Shown in pieces: positions 24,510 to 37,787 of a DNA stretch of 64,000 nucleotides (the stretch's first letter is position 1; every line of letters starts with the position of its first letter). Made by a program: the position numbers and the translations under genes. Under the pieces are notes generated by a model. The model saw only the letters and a program-made list of their open reading frames with translations. It was not told the DNA's origin and made no database searches. Origin of the DNA: Aquilaria yunnanensis (taxonomy: Eukaryota; Streptophyta; Magnoliopsida; Malvales; Thymelaeaceae); NCBI GenBank assembly GCA_039654915.1, contig CM077599.1, positions 19,842,501-19,906,500 on the forward strand. The letters run 5' to 3'.

Positions 24510-26845
24510 TAGGTTAGAAGGATAGAAGAGTAACTGAAAGATGAGAAGGCCAAGATGAGACAATTGAAGGTTTGATTGTTTATGCTTTTGGTGGGAGTTG
24601 CATCAGGTGGCGATTTGGTTTATCTTTACAATGAGAAATATAAGAGAAATGAGACTTAAATAATCAATAAGAACACATATAATGGAAACCTAACTTTAAA
24701 TTAGTCGAATACTAATTCTAAAGTTCAATGGTAAAAACAAGTTAATTATGTGCTTGTGGACTAGATAAGTTTCAAAATTTTGAAGCTAGTGCAAATAGTT
24801 GCTACAATTGATAGGATGAGTTTGTACTTTTAATGGAGTTATCGTAATTTATGTCTATATATAAGAAACTAGGACAAATTAAATGGTGAAACTCCACCTA
24901 TGTAATATCAAAGTGGTGTCGCTTCAATTAGGAAGATTAAAGTTGATAGTCATGTGATGTTGTTAATTATTTTACCCACATTTATGCTAAATTGTAGTTG
25001 AATTTGCTAGATCTTAGTTGCATTTTATGTTTTGTATATTACATTGCATGTCTTGAGGGTTTGAGTGGTCAAATACATAGATTTGAGGCACAATTAGATG
25101 AAGAAATAAAGAAGTAAGACAAAAGAAATAAAGACAAAGAAAGCTTAGAAGAGAGGTGTCTTATAACTTTATAAGCCAAGTTTGAACCTTTTAGTGACGG
25201 ATTCAAGCTTTGGTGAAAGAATGAAACATGTAGCCCTTATTCTTAGCTTTGCGTGAGTTTTTGAATTGACACAATCGAACACCCATAGAAAAAGTTATGC
25301 TTAAAATACTAAAAGGTATTGAAGCTGTAAAAAAGAACAAAATGTGTCGATTGCGCTCTAAAGCCAGAAAATCAACCCAAGAGGTGGAAATGCAACCATA
25401 CCTCCAAAAGTGCGACGACGCTCTATCCAAACTTGCAAATGGGGACCATTTCAGGACTAAGGAGCATTTATACACTTTATGGCCTACATTACCAAGGTTG
25501 CTACTAGAGCTAGATGATATATGGAATAGGATAAGGCTCAAGATTTGCTTTTGAATCTCATTCTACCTAGGTTTTCATCATTGTTCACATTGTGCCTCCC
25601 TTAGGAAAAACACACTTATTCTTGGTGTTCTTGGGTGTTCATCTTGGATTCTTATAAGAGATTTGGAACTCTTGTGGATTTCTTAAAGACTTAAGGAGTC
25701 AAGCTTACTTCATCCATTTTGGGTTCGTTCTTTCCTCTTTCTTGAACTAGACATGGATGTTATTTAGTTTATCTTTATGTTTATTCTTCTTCTAGCTTTA
25801 GAGTGGTTTGTTTTACACTTTCTATAGTTGTAGTTACTTGACAATAGTTTTATTATGATGAATTTATGAATGGTGTTTAGACTTTCCTTTTAATACTTGT
25901 TTTTTCTTCTCCATATACTTATTGTTGCTTGATTGGTTTGTGGTAACAATCAATTGGCTTTATAAATTTTCCTTTATGCTTAGGAGAATAAAAAAAGAAT
26001 TGAACCTAGGAAAAGAAAGTGAAAATCTTGAGCATGTTGGGAAACATGTCTAGGTTGCTAGAATGATGGACGAGTGTTCTTTATAATGTCTCTATTGGAT
26101 TAGCAATTGTGATGGAAATCCTTGCTTGTTTAAGCTTGGGAAAGTGACCTTGACTTGGGAAAGTAATGGCCCAATTAGAATCATTACCAACAAGTAGGAA
26201 AATCTAAACTCTAGAAGTAATTCACCTAACTAATCTAGTCAAGTAATAAAAACCATAGGAAGTGTACTTATCTTAATGTTAAGGAAACCTTTAGTTAGAA
26301 AGTGTTGTTTGTTTTGTTTAGTTGTTGAGTGCTTGCTTAGTCTTAGGAATTTAGGTTTTCCATTTAAAATAGATTAATTGAGTAGAATAGAATTCTCCAT
26401 TCATTGTTAGTTTAGCTAAAGTGAATTGTAGAAGTGGTGATAATTGTTCAATTCAATTAACAATCCTCGCAGGATTGACACCCATTCTCTTGTACTACAA
26501 AATGATCCATGCACTTGTGGATGGAATATGGTTTTAAAGCATATTGCACACACGCAACAGAGGTACTTATTGTAAATATTTTAGAACCTAATACTAACAC
26601 AAGGCCGTATATAATAGTACTAAGGCAGAAAAAAAATCTTGATTAAATTTTGATGAGTATTACGTGTGTTATGTCTTTGATTCTAATATAAGGAGTTGAG
26701 GTTCAAATCTTCGTGATACCTATAACTTCATTAGAACTTTGAGACATATACACCAATTTAATGTTCAAATCGAAAGATACCTTATTATATACATAATACA
26801 TTATCTGGTGAAAATAAACGTATAATTTACAAATTAGTGGGGGAT
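24510..26845. other. Old LTR-retroelement leader-like sequence
   Basis: No gene supported. 25200-25560 is locally GC-richer with frames on both strands. 26440-26530 reads like the untranslated region of plant retroelements (ACAATCCTCGCAGGATTGACACCC split over 26461-26484, then TTGTACTACAAAATGATCC). The region is best described as eroded retroelement DNA, family undetermined. Confidence 0.35.
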
Positions 26846-27466
26846 TGTTAAAACATTTTTAAGTTTCATTTATAGTTTGTAAGTCCCACATAAATGAAAA
26901 TATATTTTGGTTATTTTATTTTATTTTAATTAATTTTATAAATTAATTAAAAATCAAAAGATTGTGACTCTTCTAACAATTGTGTCATTTGCAAGGGACA
27001 TATTTCTTCATAAACAATTGTGTCAATTCAAAAAGTTGTGACTTTTCTAATAATTGTGCTCTTTATAAGGGACACATTTTTTAATGAATAACTGTGTTTT
27101 TTTTTTTTCTCCAAGAGATACATATTTACAAATGATTGTATTTATTTAAGGGAAGAGTTGTGTTTTTCCATTTTTTATATAAATAAATCATTTCACAATT
27201 TGAGAGAAATTTTTTATATAGTTTATAGTTAGGGAATAATTATGTTTAGAAAAGTGAAATTATTCCATGCCTCAAAATCTTTCTTCATCTTCATCCTCCC
27301 TTATTTTTGTAACATCATCTGACATAAATTATGCTATGGCGGTTCTCGTCTTATCATTCAATAGATAAATATGATTTATTTTTACCCTTTCACTAGATAG
27401 TTGACAGATCATTAGGATGTTTAATTTAGCTTCATCTAGGATAGTAAGTATTTCTGTTTCTTAACA
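26846..27466 (+). repeat. Lone LTR (about 620 bp) with polypurine tract
   Basis: Begins TGTTAAAACA directly after AAATTAGTGGGGGAT (a polypurine tract) and ends TTCTTAACA, giving TGTTAA/TTAACA inverted ends. It carries the LTR phrase AAGTCCCACATAAATG. The upstream sequence has no recognisable pol and no partner LTR is present, so it is probably the 3' end of a decayed copia element. The right boundary is chosen by the TTAACA match only. Confidence 0.5.
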
Positions 27467-28565
27467 ATTTTGGTTCGTCTATTTCTTTGATTTTTTTTCT
27501 GGCCATTAGGCTTTCAAATTAATACTCCTGTTTTCTCCCTTCATGTTTTTTTTTCTCTCAATAAATATATCAATATTAAAAAAAACAGTACAAAAATTCC
27601 ACGTGGACTTAATATTGAGAGTAACTGGGTTTTGTTTATTTTGCAGCTTTTGAAAATTTGAACAATAGGGAACGATCTAATTGAAGGTAGTTTATGTTAA
27701 GTATGGAGAAAACAGATATGAATAAAAAAATAATAAAATAAGTGAGGTTTAGTCAATTTCTTTTCTCCATGTCATGGTATGTGGCAACAGGGAAACATTT
27801 TTGGATCGACGTTAATTATTCTGAGAAAAGATGCAGCATGGCTTACAATGATTTTGGCGATAAATGTTGCTAGAACAGATGAATCATTGAAGAGACTATC
27901 ACAAAACTCCTGTCCTTTTCCTTTTAGTAACCTTAGTTTTACATTTGTGTCTAAGATATATGTCTAGTTTGAAACACTGTGTTTAGTTTACTCAACTTTT
28001 TTTGTTTTATATACAAAATTTACTTATAGTGTTATTCTCAAGTTTAGTTACTTATTTCTTTTCCTAATTAGAAATTTTAGAATTACCTAATCAGTTATAT
28101 ATCGGAAATACCTCTTTAATCATCTTAAACTATCTACTTATGTATGAAAATAAAATTACAATTACCTTTCTCGCACTACTAGGTGCCAGCTCGCATCAGT
28201 ATTTTCCCCATTTATTTTTGCCCCGATCCGTCCAAACCAATTAACATGAGACTTGTAAGGATCGCAATTTTTTTTTAAAGTGGGATCCACATATATACAT
28301 TACTACTAAAAACTAGGTTTATATAATTAATGAAAAATAGAAATCTACTTATATGACATGTAACAAATATCTTATAATAATTTAAAAAGAGTGTTGAGCT
28401 AACATCTACTAAAAAGGTAATTTCAAAATCAAGCTTTTACCAACAAATTTTGTCTTATCAACAATACCCAAATAAGCAATTTTAGGGTTTTTATCAAAGT
28501 GAGTTGATAGAGAAGAAAAAACAAAAGTGATAGGAAAAATGAATTAGTTGTGTGAAGTTACAACT
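27467..28565. other. AT-rich intergenic, nothing recognised
   Basis: Short frames (for example 27779-27967 plus) show no domain. No boundary found. Confidence 0.4.
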
Positions 28566-28568
28566 CAG

Positions 28569-28905
28569 GTTCAATTCGTTTTAATTTAAGCCAATTTAAT
28601 TCAAAATAACTTATTTTTATGTTTACATCTTTTTTACTTGAAATCAATTTTATTTGAAAGTCAATATTATTTAGGTAAAATAATCCATTAATTGTAAAAT
28701 TTTTATAATACTATTAATTTTTTATATATTTTTTTTAAATATTAAAAAAAATTCATAGAAATTTAATAACATGATACAAATTTGTTTCAAATGGATTATT
28801 ACACCTATATAATATTGATTTTCATATGAAATTGGTTCTAGGTGAAAAAAATTTAAAACCATTTTAGATTAAGTTGACTTAAGTTAAAACGAATTAGGTG
28901 TTAGA
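28569..28905. mobile_element. Fold-back MITE, copy 1
   Basis: Left arm (TTCGTTTTAATTTAAGCCAA...) is repeated inverted at the right end (...TTGACTTAAGTTAAAACGAA). Inner words (AATAATCCATT, AATATTATTTAGG) also pair across the centre, so the whole 330 bp can fold. Confidence 0.65.
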
Positions 28906-29071
28906 AAATGTCCTAAGTTCTTTTTCTAAAAATAAAATTTATTTTCACCTCTCCCACAAGAAAAGGGCAACACAAGCGAAGAAGAGATGAAAGAAAGAGA
29001 AAATTGAAGTAATTGTTGATGTTTTTTTTTAATGGATGTGGATGTTTCTTTTTGGAGAAAGATGAAAAATT

Positions 29072-29382
29072 GTTCGTTTTAACTTAAGCCAACTGACTTA
29101 TTTTTATTTTTATATATCTTTTTACCTAAAACTAATTTCATTTGAAAGCTAATATTATGTAGATGTAATAATCCATTTGAAAGTAAATTTTCATGATGTT
29201 GTTAAATTTACTAGAAAAATTCATAAAAATTTAGTAAAATTATAAAAATTATATTTTCAATGAATTATTGCAACTACATAATATTAAATTTTAATTAAAA
29301 TTAGTTTTAGATAAAAAAGACCTAAGAATAAAAATAAGTCAATTTAAAATAAATTGATCTGAGTTAAAACAAACTGGGTGTA
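29072..29382. mobile_element. Fold-back MITE, copy 2
   Basis: Same family as 28569-28905 (GTTCGTTTTAACTTAAGCC...GAGTTAAAACAAACTG), about 310 bp, lying in the same direction 170 bases further on. Confidence 0.65.
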
Positions 29383-30870
29383 AAGTGACCACTACTTTCT
29401 TCTTTCAGCATTTACTATTTTTTATGTTATTGATTTTAATGTTAGTGAGGTACAGTAAAAAATAAAAGAGAGATCCAAATAACATTTTATAAGTTTATTA
29501 TAGATATTTTTATAAAAAAAAAAGTGATGTACAAGGAACTTCTAAGTTAATAGATCTACCTTATTATGTACAAACAAACTTATTTATTTATCATTTTTTT
29601 ATTTAAAACGTATAATGAACAGAACAACGTTTACTTTGATCTAAGTGAAAATTGCAACTAATCGTAATGGATAATACCAAGGATCTCTAACATAAAAAAT
29701 TAAAGAAATCAGCATAAGGTTAAAGGGTACAAAAAAATATGTTTGTCGGGGAAAATAATAAAGATGCAATTGCATATTCCAATACGGCTTACAAATTACT
29801 TTTTGTCATTGGGTTCAACCCGCCATTATAAACTTCACATTTTGGTCACCATAGAACATCTTTTAAGGATTTCAAAAAACATAATTGCACTTTAATTATA
29901 TTTTTCATGTTTCGCATAAGTTACTTAAAGCTTCTGCAATTGTTTCAAACGATCTCAATGTAGCAGGATAAAAATTTTAAATCTTGATAATACTTTCCAG
30001 AGAGTTCAATAGACTACTTCATTTTTTATATATGAATTCTAATTTTTATAGAGAAGCCAAAGAAGTATTTAATCAGTATTTAATGCATAGCACTTGGTCT
30101 AGTTAATGACTAAGAGCTTGAATACCCAAAGCCACTACTAGAGATTGAATTTCACCAGCACATTGTGGTCTACTACATTGCCAAATTGTGACTTGACATC
30201 TTCTATATTTTAAAAAGTAAACAAATTTTCACATAATTTTAATAGGTAATCCTTTAAATCCTAATAATATATTCGTAAAGATGTTTTTGAGTTAAAAAAA
30301 AATTATATAATTTATTATTGACTATTTTTACTTCATTTCTCTTCTGCTTCGGGACTTGATGGGTATGTCATGAAGACAGGCTTTATACAATATAACATGA
30401 TGTATTAATGTGAAAAGTAATTCATGTTTTTAGGCATAAAATTGTTTGAGAAGATATAAATACAATATAATAGAAAGAGTAGTGTTTTACTGTAGTTTGA
30501 TCAATCCTGCAATAATTCAGTGAGGGCATGTTGTACAAAAATGTGTCATCTTAAATTTTGGAATTTAGTTGCATCTATACACATGGACAAAAAGAGTTTG
30601 AGAGAGTATACCTGAACTCCTACCGTCCTCACAAGTATAAGGGTTTACATAATACCCACCCGATGGTTAGGCGATTACAGCCAATCAACTTATTATATAT
30701 ATATACACTTTTGTAATATATTTTTATGCATGTTTTCAAGAAAACATGTAGTTTAAGAATAGTTAGTAACTAAAAATATCATAAAATAAATTAGCATATG
30801 ATATTTACACTAAATTATGATTATATTTTGGGATAAAAATTATATTTGAAATAAAAATTTGTGAAACTAA
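29383..30870. other. AT-rich intergenic, nothing recognised
   Basis: No convincing frame, repeat boundary or RNA gene. Confidence 0.4.
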
Positions 30871-30871
30871 C

Positions 30872-31310
30872 AATTATCCCCCAAGTATGCCCTAACCTAC
30901 AGTTTATCCCCTCTATTTTTAAAAACCTACACTTTACCCCCTATATTTTTTACACTGTCTAATAATAATTTCTAAAACTATATTTAAGTTATATGATAAT
31001 TATTTTTCAGTAATTTCAATCTATTCAATGCTTTTTTTATAATTAATAAATATTTTAAATTATCAGTTTTTTTCCTATAAATGCATTTTCCTCCATGTAA
31101 GTGCATATTTGTATCTTTTAAAGATCGGTTAGCTTTAAAAAAAATATAAAATATCTTAAAATTATTGGAACATGATTATCAAATAGTTTAAATTAGGATT
31201 TCAGAAGTTATTATCATATACTATAAAAGAAATAGGGGCAAAGTGTAGGTTTTTAAAAATAGAGGGGCAAAGTATAGATTAGACCAAACCACAAGGAGGT
31301 CTTTGTAATT
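30872..31310. mobile_element. MITE with roughly 80-bp inverted ends
   Basis: Left AATTATCCCCCAAGTATGCC...CTATTTTTAAAAACCTACAC and right, inverted, GTGTAGGTTTTTAAAAATAG...GGAGGTCTTTGTAATT. Length about 440 bp, AT-rich interior. Target duplication not resolved. Confidence 0.65.
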
Positions 31311-32461
31311 TTTCTTTAAAATTATCTTATTTGGTAGGACTGTAGCTTGAGTTGGGTAGGACTAATTAAATCTTCACCTTCGGAAAGACCTGCTTGTAGG
31401 GGATTGATTCAGGTTTGAATGGTTGGGTTGGGTCTAAGAAGTATATGTGCAGGTAGGGTATTTTTTTTTTTTTTATACCTTTACATAAAGGTCTTGTCAA
31501 TGCATGTAATGGCACCAATTTATTTATTCATAGTAAATAGCATTCTTACTGATTACATTATTTATTTAAATTGATGAATATGTAATTTCATATTACAGTT
31601 TTTTTATTCTCATGGCAACATTGGGTGTATATAATTTATAAACTAGTTATAAAAAAAATGCAAGGGCGTGTCAGCCTCGCCGTTATTTACACCCTGTGGA
31701 AGTTGAGATCTCCCAATGAAGTGCCGAGCCTGATCCCAAACAAAGACTTCATTCCAGTAGAAGCTTGGATTTCGAAAAACCAAAACTCCCGCAATTCAAA
31801 GGTCTAAAAGTCCATAACTAAACGCCCAATATCAAAATCCAAACCCAAAGTCACATTTTTATTTTTATACAATTAATGTGATAGTTATCAACTAATTTTA
31901 AATTATTCAGTCGTTAAGATAATTGCAAAAGATATTCATGTAACTAATGATCCTAAAATAAGTATCATCTCATTGTGCCTGCAAATACCCTTAGGCAAAA
32001 GGTGGAGAACACATTGCATAAATGGGACAAAGAAGAGAAATTCTAGTTAAAGAGTAACAGGATGTTTCTTCACATGCAACAGGTTTTTAAGTTTTCAAAG
32101 CTCCCATAATTCTTCAAGTCAATTAAGCGTAAAAACTAATGTAAAAGAATATCTAGTCAAGTCAAAAGAATACACTTGTTGGGAAATACATTGTTTGTGT
32201 CGTCAGCAAATCCATATCCAAGGAATGTGGTGGAGAATGTGAGAAGATAGTCTCAACATCTTGAGGACGTCAAGCCAAATAAAATCCAATAATTGAGTTC
32301 AAATCTGAAGATTAGGGTGAAGAACACAAGTTTGGGTCTTCAATATCAAATTTAAGTCCAAAAATTTTAATTATGAAGAATTTATTTACACATTTCTTGT
32401 AGATATTGAGCATGTAAGAAGTATAACAGACTTAACTCTAGAATGAGATATTATATTATAG
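31311..32461. other. Intergenic, small GC-rich patch only
   Basis: 31660-31810 is GC-richer and open in one plus frame (MQGRVSLAVIYTLWKLRSPN) but has no recognised domain. Otherwise AT-rich. Confidence 0.35.
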
Positions 32462-32690
32462 CCATATGTCTAATCAAATATATTAACCAACCCCTAATTG
32501 TCCATATGTAACCAACCACTTAGCCCTAAATTTGATCAAATTGTTTTTAGACTAAAGTTCTCACTTTCTCTCCAAAGACTTTACATTGCTGCTGTCGCCA
32601 CCAAACTGTCATCACTCCATATCAAGGCCTTCAAGTTGATCATCCCCATCCAAATTGTGTCTTCTCTAGTCTATCATTGACTTTACTCAA
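32462..32690 (+). mobile_element. Diverged left part of the CATATGTCTAAT element family
   Basis: CCATATGTCTAATCAAATAT followed by TTAACCAACCCCTAATT aligns with the left end at 7308-7345. A GCTGCTGTCGCCACC patch then parallels 7455-7490. No right end was found, so it is truncated or badly eroded. Confidence 0.45.
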
Positions 32691-33411
32691 ATATATTAAC
32701 AAAACACCCATTTACACCCATTTACTACATGTACACATTCAAGCACCATAAACCATGGAATTATTTCATATTAAATACGGTACAAGAAAAGTCCACTAAT
32801 TTGGATTTTGGATTCCAAATAAAAAAATGAAAAATATTACTCCACTTAAATATTATTAAAATAACATGACTATCTCTTAGTTAAATGTAAAATTTGAACA
32901 ATCAAACTATTTTATCTATACTAATTGGAAAATGACTTGTAGACATTTAGAGACTAAAAGCAAACAATTCCAACACAATTTCAAACAATATAAATTTGAC
33001 ATACTTAACCTAGAAATGGAACCTGTATGAATGACAATAGCGTTATGTCATTGGTAAATTGCAGATGCATGCTCTTATATCTCATTATTACATATGACAT
33101 CCTGTCATAGGCTCTCTCCGTCTCTTGTGTCTCAAAGTAGTAAGCAAGCGAAGTGATCAAAGGTTTGAAGACAAGCAAGTAGAACCCAACTTTCTTCGCA
33201 AAAGAATCACTAAGATAAAAAAAAAATGATCTAGAACACCAATAAACAAAAGGAATGAAGCTTTTTTTCCTTCTCGTACATAATTAAGGACTTAGTTGCA
33301 CCCATAGTTGCAATGTGGTTCTTGAACCATAAAATGTGCCACATGAGCCCTCAATTTGCCAAGAGGTAGCAATGTTAACCTTTTGTTTCGTATTTTGTTC
33401 TGGTGAACGAT
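32691..33411. other. Intergenic, nothing recognised
   Basis: AT-rich with no supported feature. The right edge is the target duplication AATCTCAC of the hAT element. Confidence 0.4.
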
Positions 33412-33419
33412 AATCTCAC

Positions 33420-34439
33420 CAGGGGTAAAAATGGGCTTGGCCGAGCCGAAGCCTATTAAACTCAAGCTCGGTCCCTTTATTATTCGATACTACCCGGGCT
33501 CGAGCTCAAATTGCTCAAGCCCAATTTTTCAAGCTCGAGCTCGGCTTGAGACAGGCTTGAGGGCTCGCTGGGCTCGAATGACGAATACAAATATTTTGTC
33601 TCAGAACTATAAATTAGATGAAATATGGGGACTAAATATGTAATTTTGTACTTAAACAACTAAGGAAGGCAAAATTATAAATTCTATCCCAAACTTTCTA
33701 GTCGTTTTGCTACTTTACCCTGATTTCATAAACTTTGCGAAAGAGCCATCTTCTTCCTTAAGTAGCCGGACTGCAAAGGGTGGTGATTGTCGGTTGTCTT
33801 CATCGTCGGATGCCTTGGCCATTGTCGGCTCGAGGCGCTTTGGCAATAGAGACTCGAACTGATCCTGCGGTTTAGGGAAATTTGCAGGGGAGAATTCTTT
33901 AACCTAACGAATTAGACCAATTTTCAATGAATCGGACCCAGGGATTCAACCTCCGATCAATGACCAAAGGCCTCCGATTTCGATGATTGAATGAGAGCTG
34001 AAGGCTGAAGCTTATTGCTACCGGCAGAAACAACGACAGAGAAGATAAGAGAAGATGCGGCCACGATTAACCATTCACGAACACTAATCGTCGTCGGCCA
34101 TGGCTCAGAGGGCTCTCATCAACGGCGTGCTTTCACCATCTGGTGGTGGCCGATTAAGAGCCCAGAGTTGCGAAGGCTAAGATCGAAACTCATGAGCGCA
34201 AGGGCTAGGGGAACTAAGGGTTAGGAATCGGACCTGGTGAGAAAGAGACACCAGGTGAGGCTCGTTAGACTCACGAGCCCAGAAGGCCGAGTTCCTTTAG
34301 GTTTAAGCTCGGCCCTAAAAGAGTTCAAGCCTATTTTTCAGCTCGAACTTGAATTGGTAGAGCTCAAACTTGAATTGACATAGCTTGAAAAGTCTCAACT
34401 TAAGCTACTTAAAAAAAGCTTGGGTTTTTTTCACCCCTA
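33420..34439. mobile_element. hAT-type non-autonomous element (1020 bp, 8-bp TSD)
   Basis: Ends CAGGGGTAAAAATGGG and TTTTTTTCACCCCTA, matching the hAT end TAGGGGTGAAA, with AATCTCAC on both sides (33412-33419 and 34440-34447). Subterminal regions are full of GAGCTCGGCTTGAGC-like words. The middle (33740-34230) is GC-rich with frames on both strands but no transposase. Confidence 0.85.
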
Positions 34440-34447
34440 AATCTCAC

Positions 34448-36635
34448 TTGGCTTCAATATTGACATCAAACTCGGCTGTTGAGTTGTCCAAGGTTAGATG
34501 CATGTTAGTTTTTAGGAGTGAACGTGGTTCGAGTTGATTCAGTTTTATGGTGAAATTGAACCAACTCAAAAATGTCTCAATTCTAAAATTTTTCTACCTA
34601 ACCTAAGAACAAAGAATCGAACAGAACCAAACCAAGGTTTTGAGTTTTTTTGTTCTAGTTTTCAAATTTTTTCGGTTTATACTATATACCTATAATAACG
34701 CCAAAAATTAAATAAAATTGTATCCATAGCCAGTTTATGCAATATTCAATATAATATATAATTAAATTAACATTTAAATACATTTAGCTAGACACATTCA
34801 AAAGAATTTAAAATGTTATTATCAAAATGATTCAAAAGAGTTATTTGTAGAGTATTTTCCATCTCAATCAATTTATTTCCCTCCAGTAATTCCAACATTG
34901 ACACAACATTTAACATGGAAAATTGCGTCTTTAAGACCATATTCTTTAGCATCAAAATCTGAAATATGTTAATGCAATGAATTTCTAGTTCGCATGGCTC
35001 ATAAATGAAAAAAATATGAATATTATGTTGTATAGAGTGGTGCGGAGTAGAGAAATCAAAATCAAAATGACCCAGGAGCATTGTTGTAAAAGCCAGGTCG
35101 GACCGGCCGGTCGAAACAGCCCGACTACAAATCAGACATTACAACGGCCCGGTCACCAACTCACCAACCTATTTATTGTTTGGTCAAAACCGGTCAAATA
35201 TGGGGAAAACCGTTGAGCTGGTAAACCGTCAAACCGATGGTTTGAAAAAAGAAGAAGGAAAGAATTGTAAAAACTCAAAAAATAAAAATAAAATGAAATT
35301 GAAAAACTTGAAGAAATTGACCATCACCTTAACAGAACTAAAATAGCATAAACAAGAAATCTAATAAGCCCATCAACAAAACATGAAAGCACCGCAAAAA
35401 ATGCCTTTGATCCATCAACACTGCAACCTAAGTAACCCACAATTCTTTTGTTGCCTATAATTGCTCACCACTCTGCCTTGTCCACCCTTGTAATCTTCCA
35501 ATTTGCACTGCCGTTCTGTTTCTTTCAGCCCCAATTCCCCAGCTGAGAGTATGAGTTTAAAGTGTGTGCGCCCAACAAGATACAGAGAATAGGAAAGAAA
35601 GTAAGAATAGATACTTGAAGAGAACAAAGAATAGAAAAAATTTGAATGAAAGAACTTAAAGGGGGGAGACGTGAAGCTGGGAAGATGATGGTTTCGCCTT
35701 GCTGTTTGTAAAAGAGAGAAATTAGAAGTGTGCGGCGAATTTAGATGAGAGTTAGGTTGGTTTGTAACTTTGTATTGTGATAGAATTTATATTCGGTAAA
35801 ATGTTAGCTTAGTCCTTGTATTCTATGCATCTTTTTATTTTAACTCCTATAGTTTTGTTTTTGACAATAAAGGCACTCCTGATTCTTAATATAAAAATAC
35901 AAGTGCCTTCAACCCAATGGTTGAACCATAACCCGAAACTCTTAATGGTTTAAGGAATGATCCAAGTTTTGATACATTGCCCAGGAGTAGTCAGTTTAGG
36001 AAGCCAAGTGATAATTGAATATGAAAAAATTTCGTAAATGATCCCACAATTTTCATTTTATTTCAATTTGGGATATCAGTTTAAGAGTTTAATATAAAAA
36101 CAAAAGATGATCATCATAAGTCTTCAATATATATATATAGTATTACTGTGATTTTTATTATATAATTATATAAATACCTCGGGTTAGTTTCATATAGAAT
36201 AAGAACCAACCTAAAAACCGTCGGTTCTCCTACATATTGAGCCAACCCACGGACCATGGTTTATTTTTGCTCAACCGAATCCAACCCAACCCAATCCAAT
36301 GGGAGTGATTTAGGTTGGGTTTCGAGTTTACTTAACCCATGCTCACCCTTATTAGTTTCTAAAGTAAACTCTAACTAATGTTCACACCTTAGCCCTTAAA
36401 TTACTTCAAATGTTGCAATATTTTCTCTTGCTGGAGACGCCCTTCTTAGGGTAATCCATTTGGTCTATGGTGTGCTGCTAGCATCATGAATGACGATATT
36501 TGTTGCGTTGGTTTGTGCAGGCACAGTTGAGCTATTGAACAATTTAATATCATAAATTCAGGCCTAATCAATATAGTCAAGCTAGGATTATGATTGTTTT
36601 GTACTTGAAAATGATTTCATCATCTCTAAGTTAAA
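34448..36635. other. Intergenic with hAT-like remnants
   Basis: 34515 onward (TTTTTAGGAGTGAACGTGG) and 35080-35240 (a GGTCGGACCGGCCGGTCG block with AAACCGTCAAACCGATGG) have the style of further hAT MITEs but no paired ends were fixed. Frames at 35415-35627 and elsewhere have no domain. Confidence 0.4.
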
Positions 36636-37778
36636 GGGTAAAATTCATATTTAGTCCCCTAATTTTAAGGGTCATCCTAATGTGATCCCTTACCTCTAAA
36701 AGTGACTAATAAAGTCCCCTAACCCAACTAACGTGTTTTATTGTGGTCCTTACCGTTAGTTCTGCCATTATTTCAGATAGAAATTGCCTATATGGTACTC
36801 ACATTTGCCACGTGTCTGTCCCTTTTCATGACAATGAGTGACTAAACTGAAAGAATAACGTATTTCAAACTAAAATGATGCAAATGCATAATTACAAGTC
36901 CTAAGACATGGTTTCACCCATAATCCCGATTTCCAATCACCCAGTCCACCATCCATGCCACCGTGCACCCTCGCCTCTCCGTTGCTCCAATTTCCAATCA
37001 CCCACTCGTTTTGGAATCGGATGAACCTGATACCAATTAGGGTCGAATTGGAAATGACAAAGATCGAGTTTATAGCAGACATCGGTGTCGGATTCGAAGA
37101 ATTTAGGAGGAGGTTGCGAACAAAGAATGAGAGAAGGAGATGTCAAGGTTGTGAATAGAGATCGACGGTGCGGTGGCGGCAATTGGGTCTCCATCGATCT
37201 TCCTTGCGACCCCAATGCTCTGTTCGAAATCAAGCCTCCTTCTCTTGATGCCGCGTCCATCCTGGCTGGCCAACAATCTACGGCACTCAAGTCACAGCCA
37301 ATTTTTTCAACTCGCATCCTTCCTTCTTTGCTCATTGCTCTTCTCGACTATTTGTCTTCTGGGTTCTTGCTCGATTCTAATTCGGGATAGAAATTTGGTG
37401 GGTCTAAGGGCAGCAATCGAAACGACAACAATATTTGGCGGCAAGGATTGAATCGGCGAACGGCGGTGGCGGGATTCGGGAAGATGGGGGAAGATTGGGT
37501 TAATTAGCCTTTTAGGTCACTACAATTACTTTGTGTCAATTTTAGCTTGAATTTTATTATTCTCCCAATTTAGTCATTTCTTATCATAAAAGAGGCTATT
37601 ATGTGGTAATCTACGTGTTACGTAGGTAATTTCTATCCGAAATAACGGCAGAACTAACTGTAATAACCAAAATATGACACATTAGTTAAGTTAAGGGATT
37701 TTAATAATCACTTTTAAAAATAAAAGACCACATTAAGACGCTCCTTAAAGTTATGGGACTAAATATGAAATTTACCCT
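36636..37778. mobile_element. MULE copy 2 (1143 bp, long TIRs, 9-bp TSD)
   Basis: GGGTAAAATTC...GAAATTTACCCT flanked by TAAGTTAAA (36627-36635 and 37779-37787). TIRs of about 200 bp match copies 1 and 3. The interior 36900-37500 is GC-rich, with overlapping frames on both strands (for example 36937-37335 minus and 37085-37390 plus), which may be captured host sequence. No transposase. Confidence 0.88.
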
Positions 37779-37787
37779 TAAGTTAAA

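Noticed and set aside
36937..37390. Frames in the interior of MULE copy 2 as independent genes
   Set aside because: Frames on both strands overlap, lack promoter and domain, and lie within transposon ends; treated as possible captured sequence.
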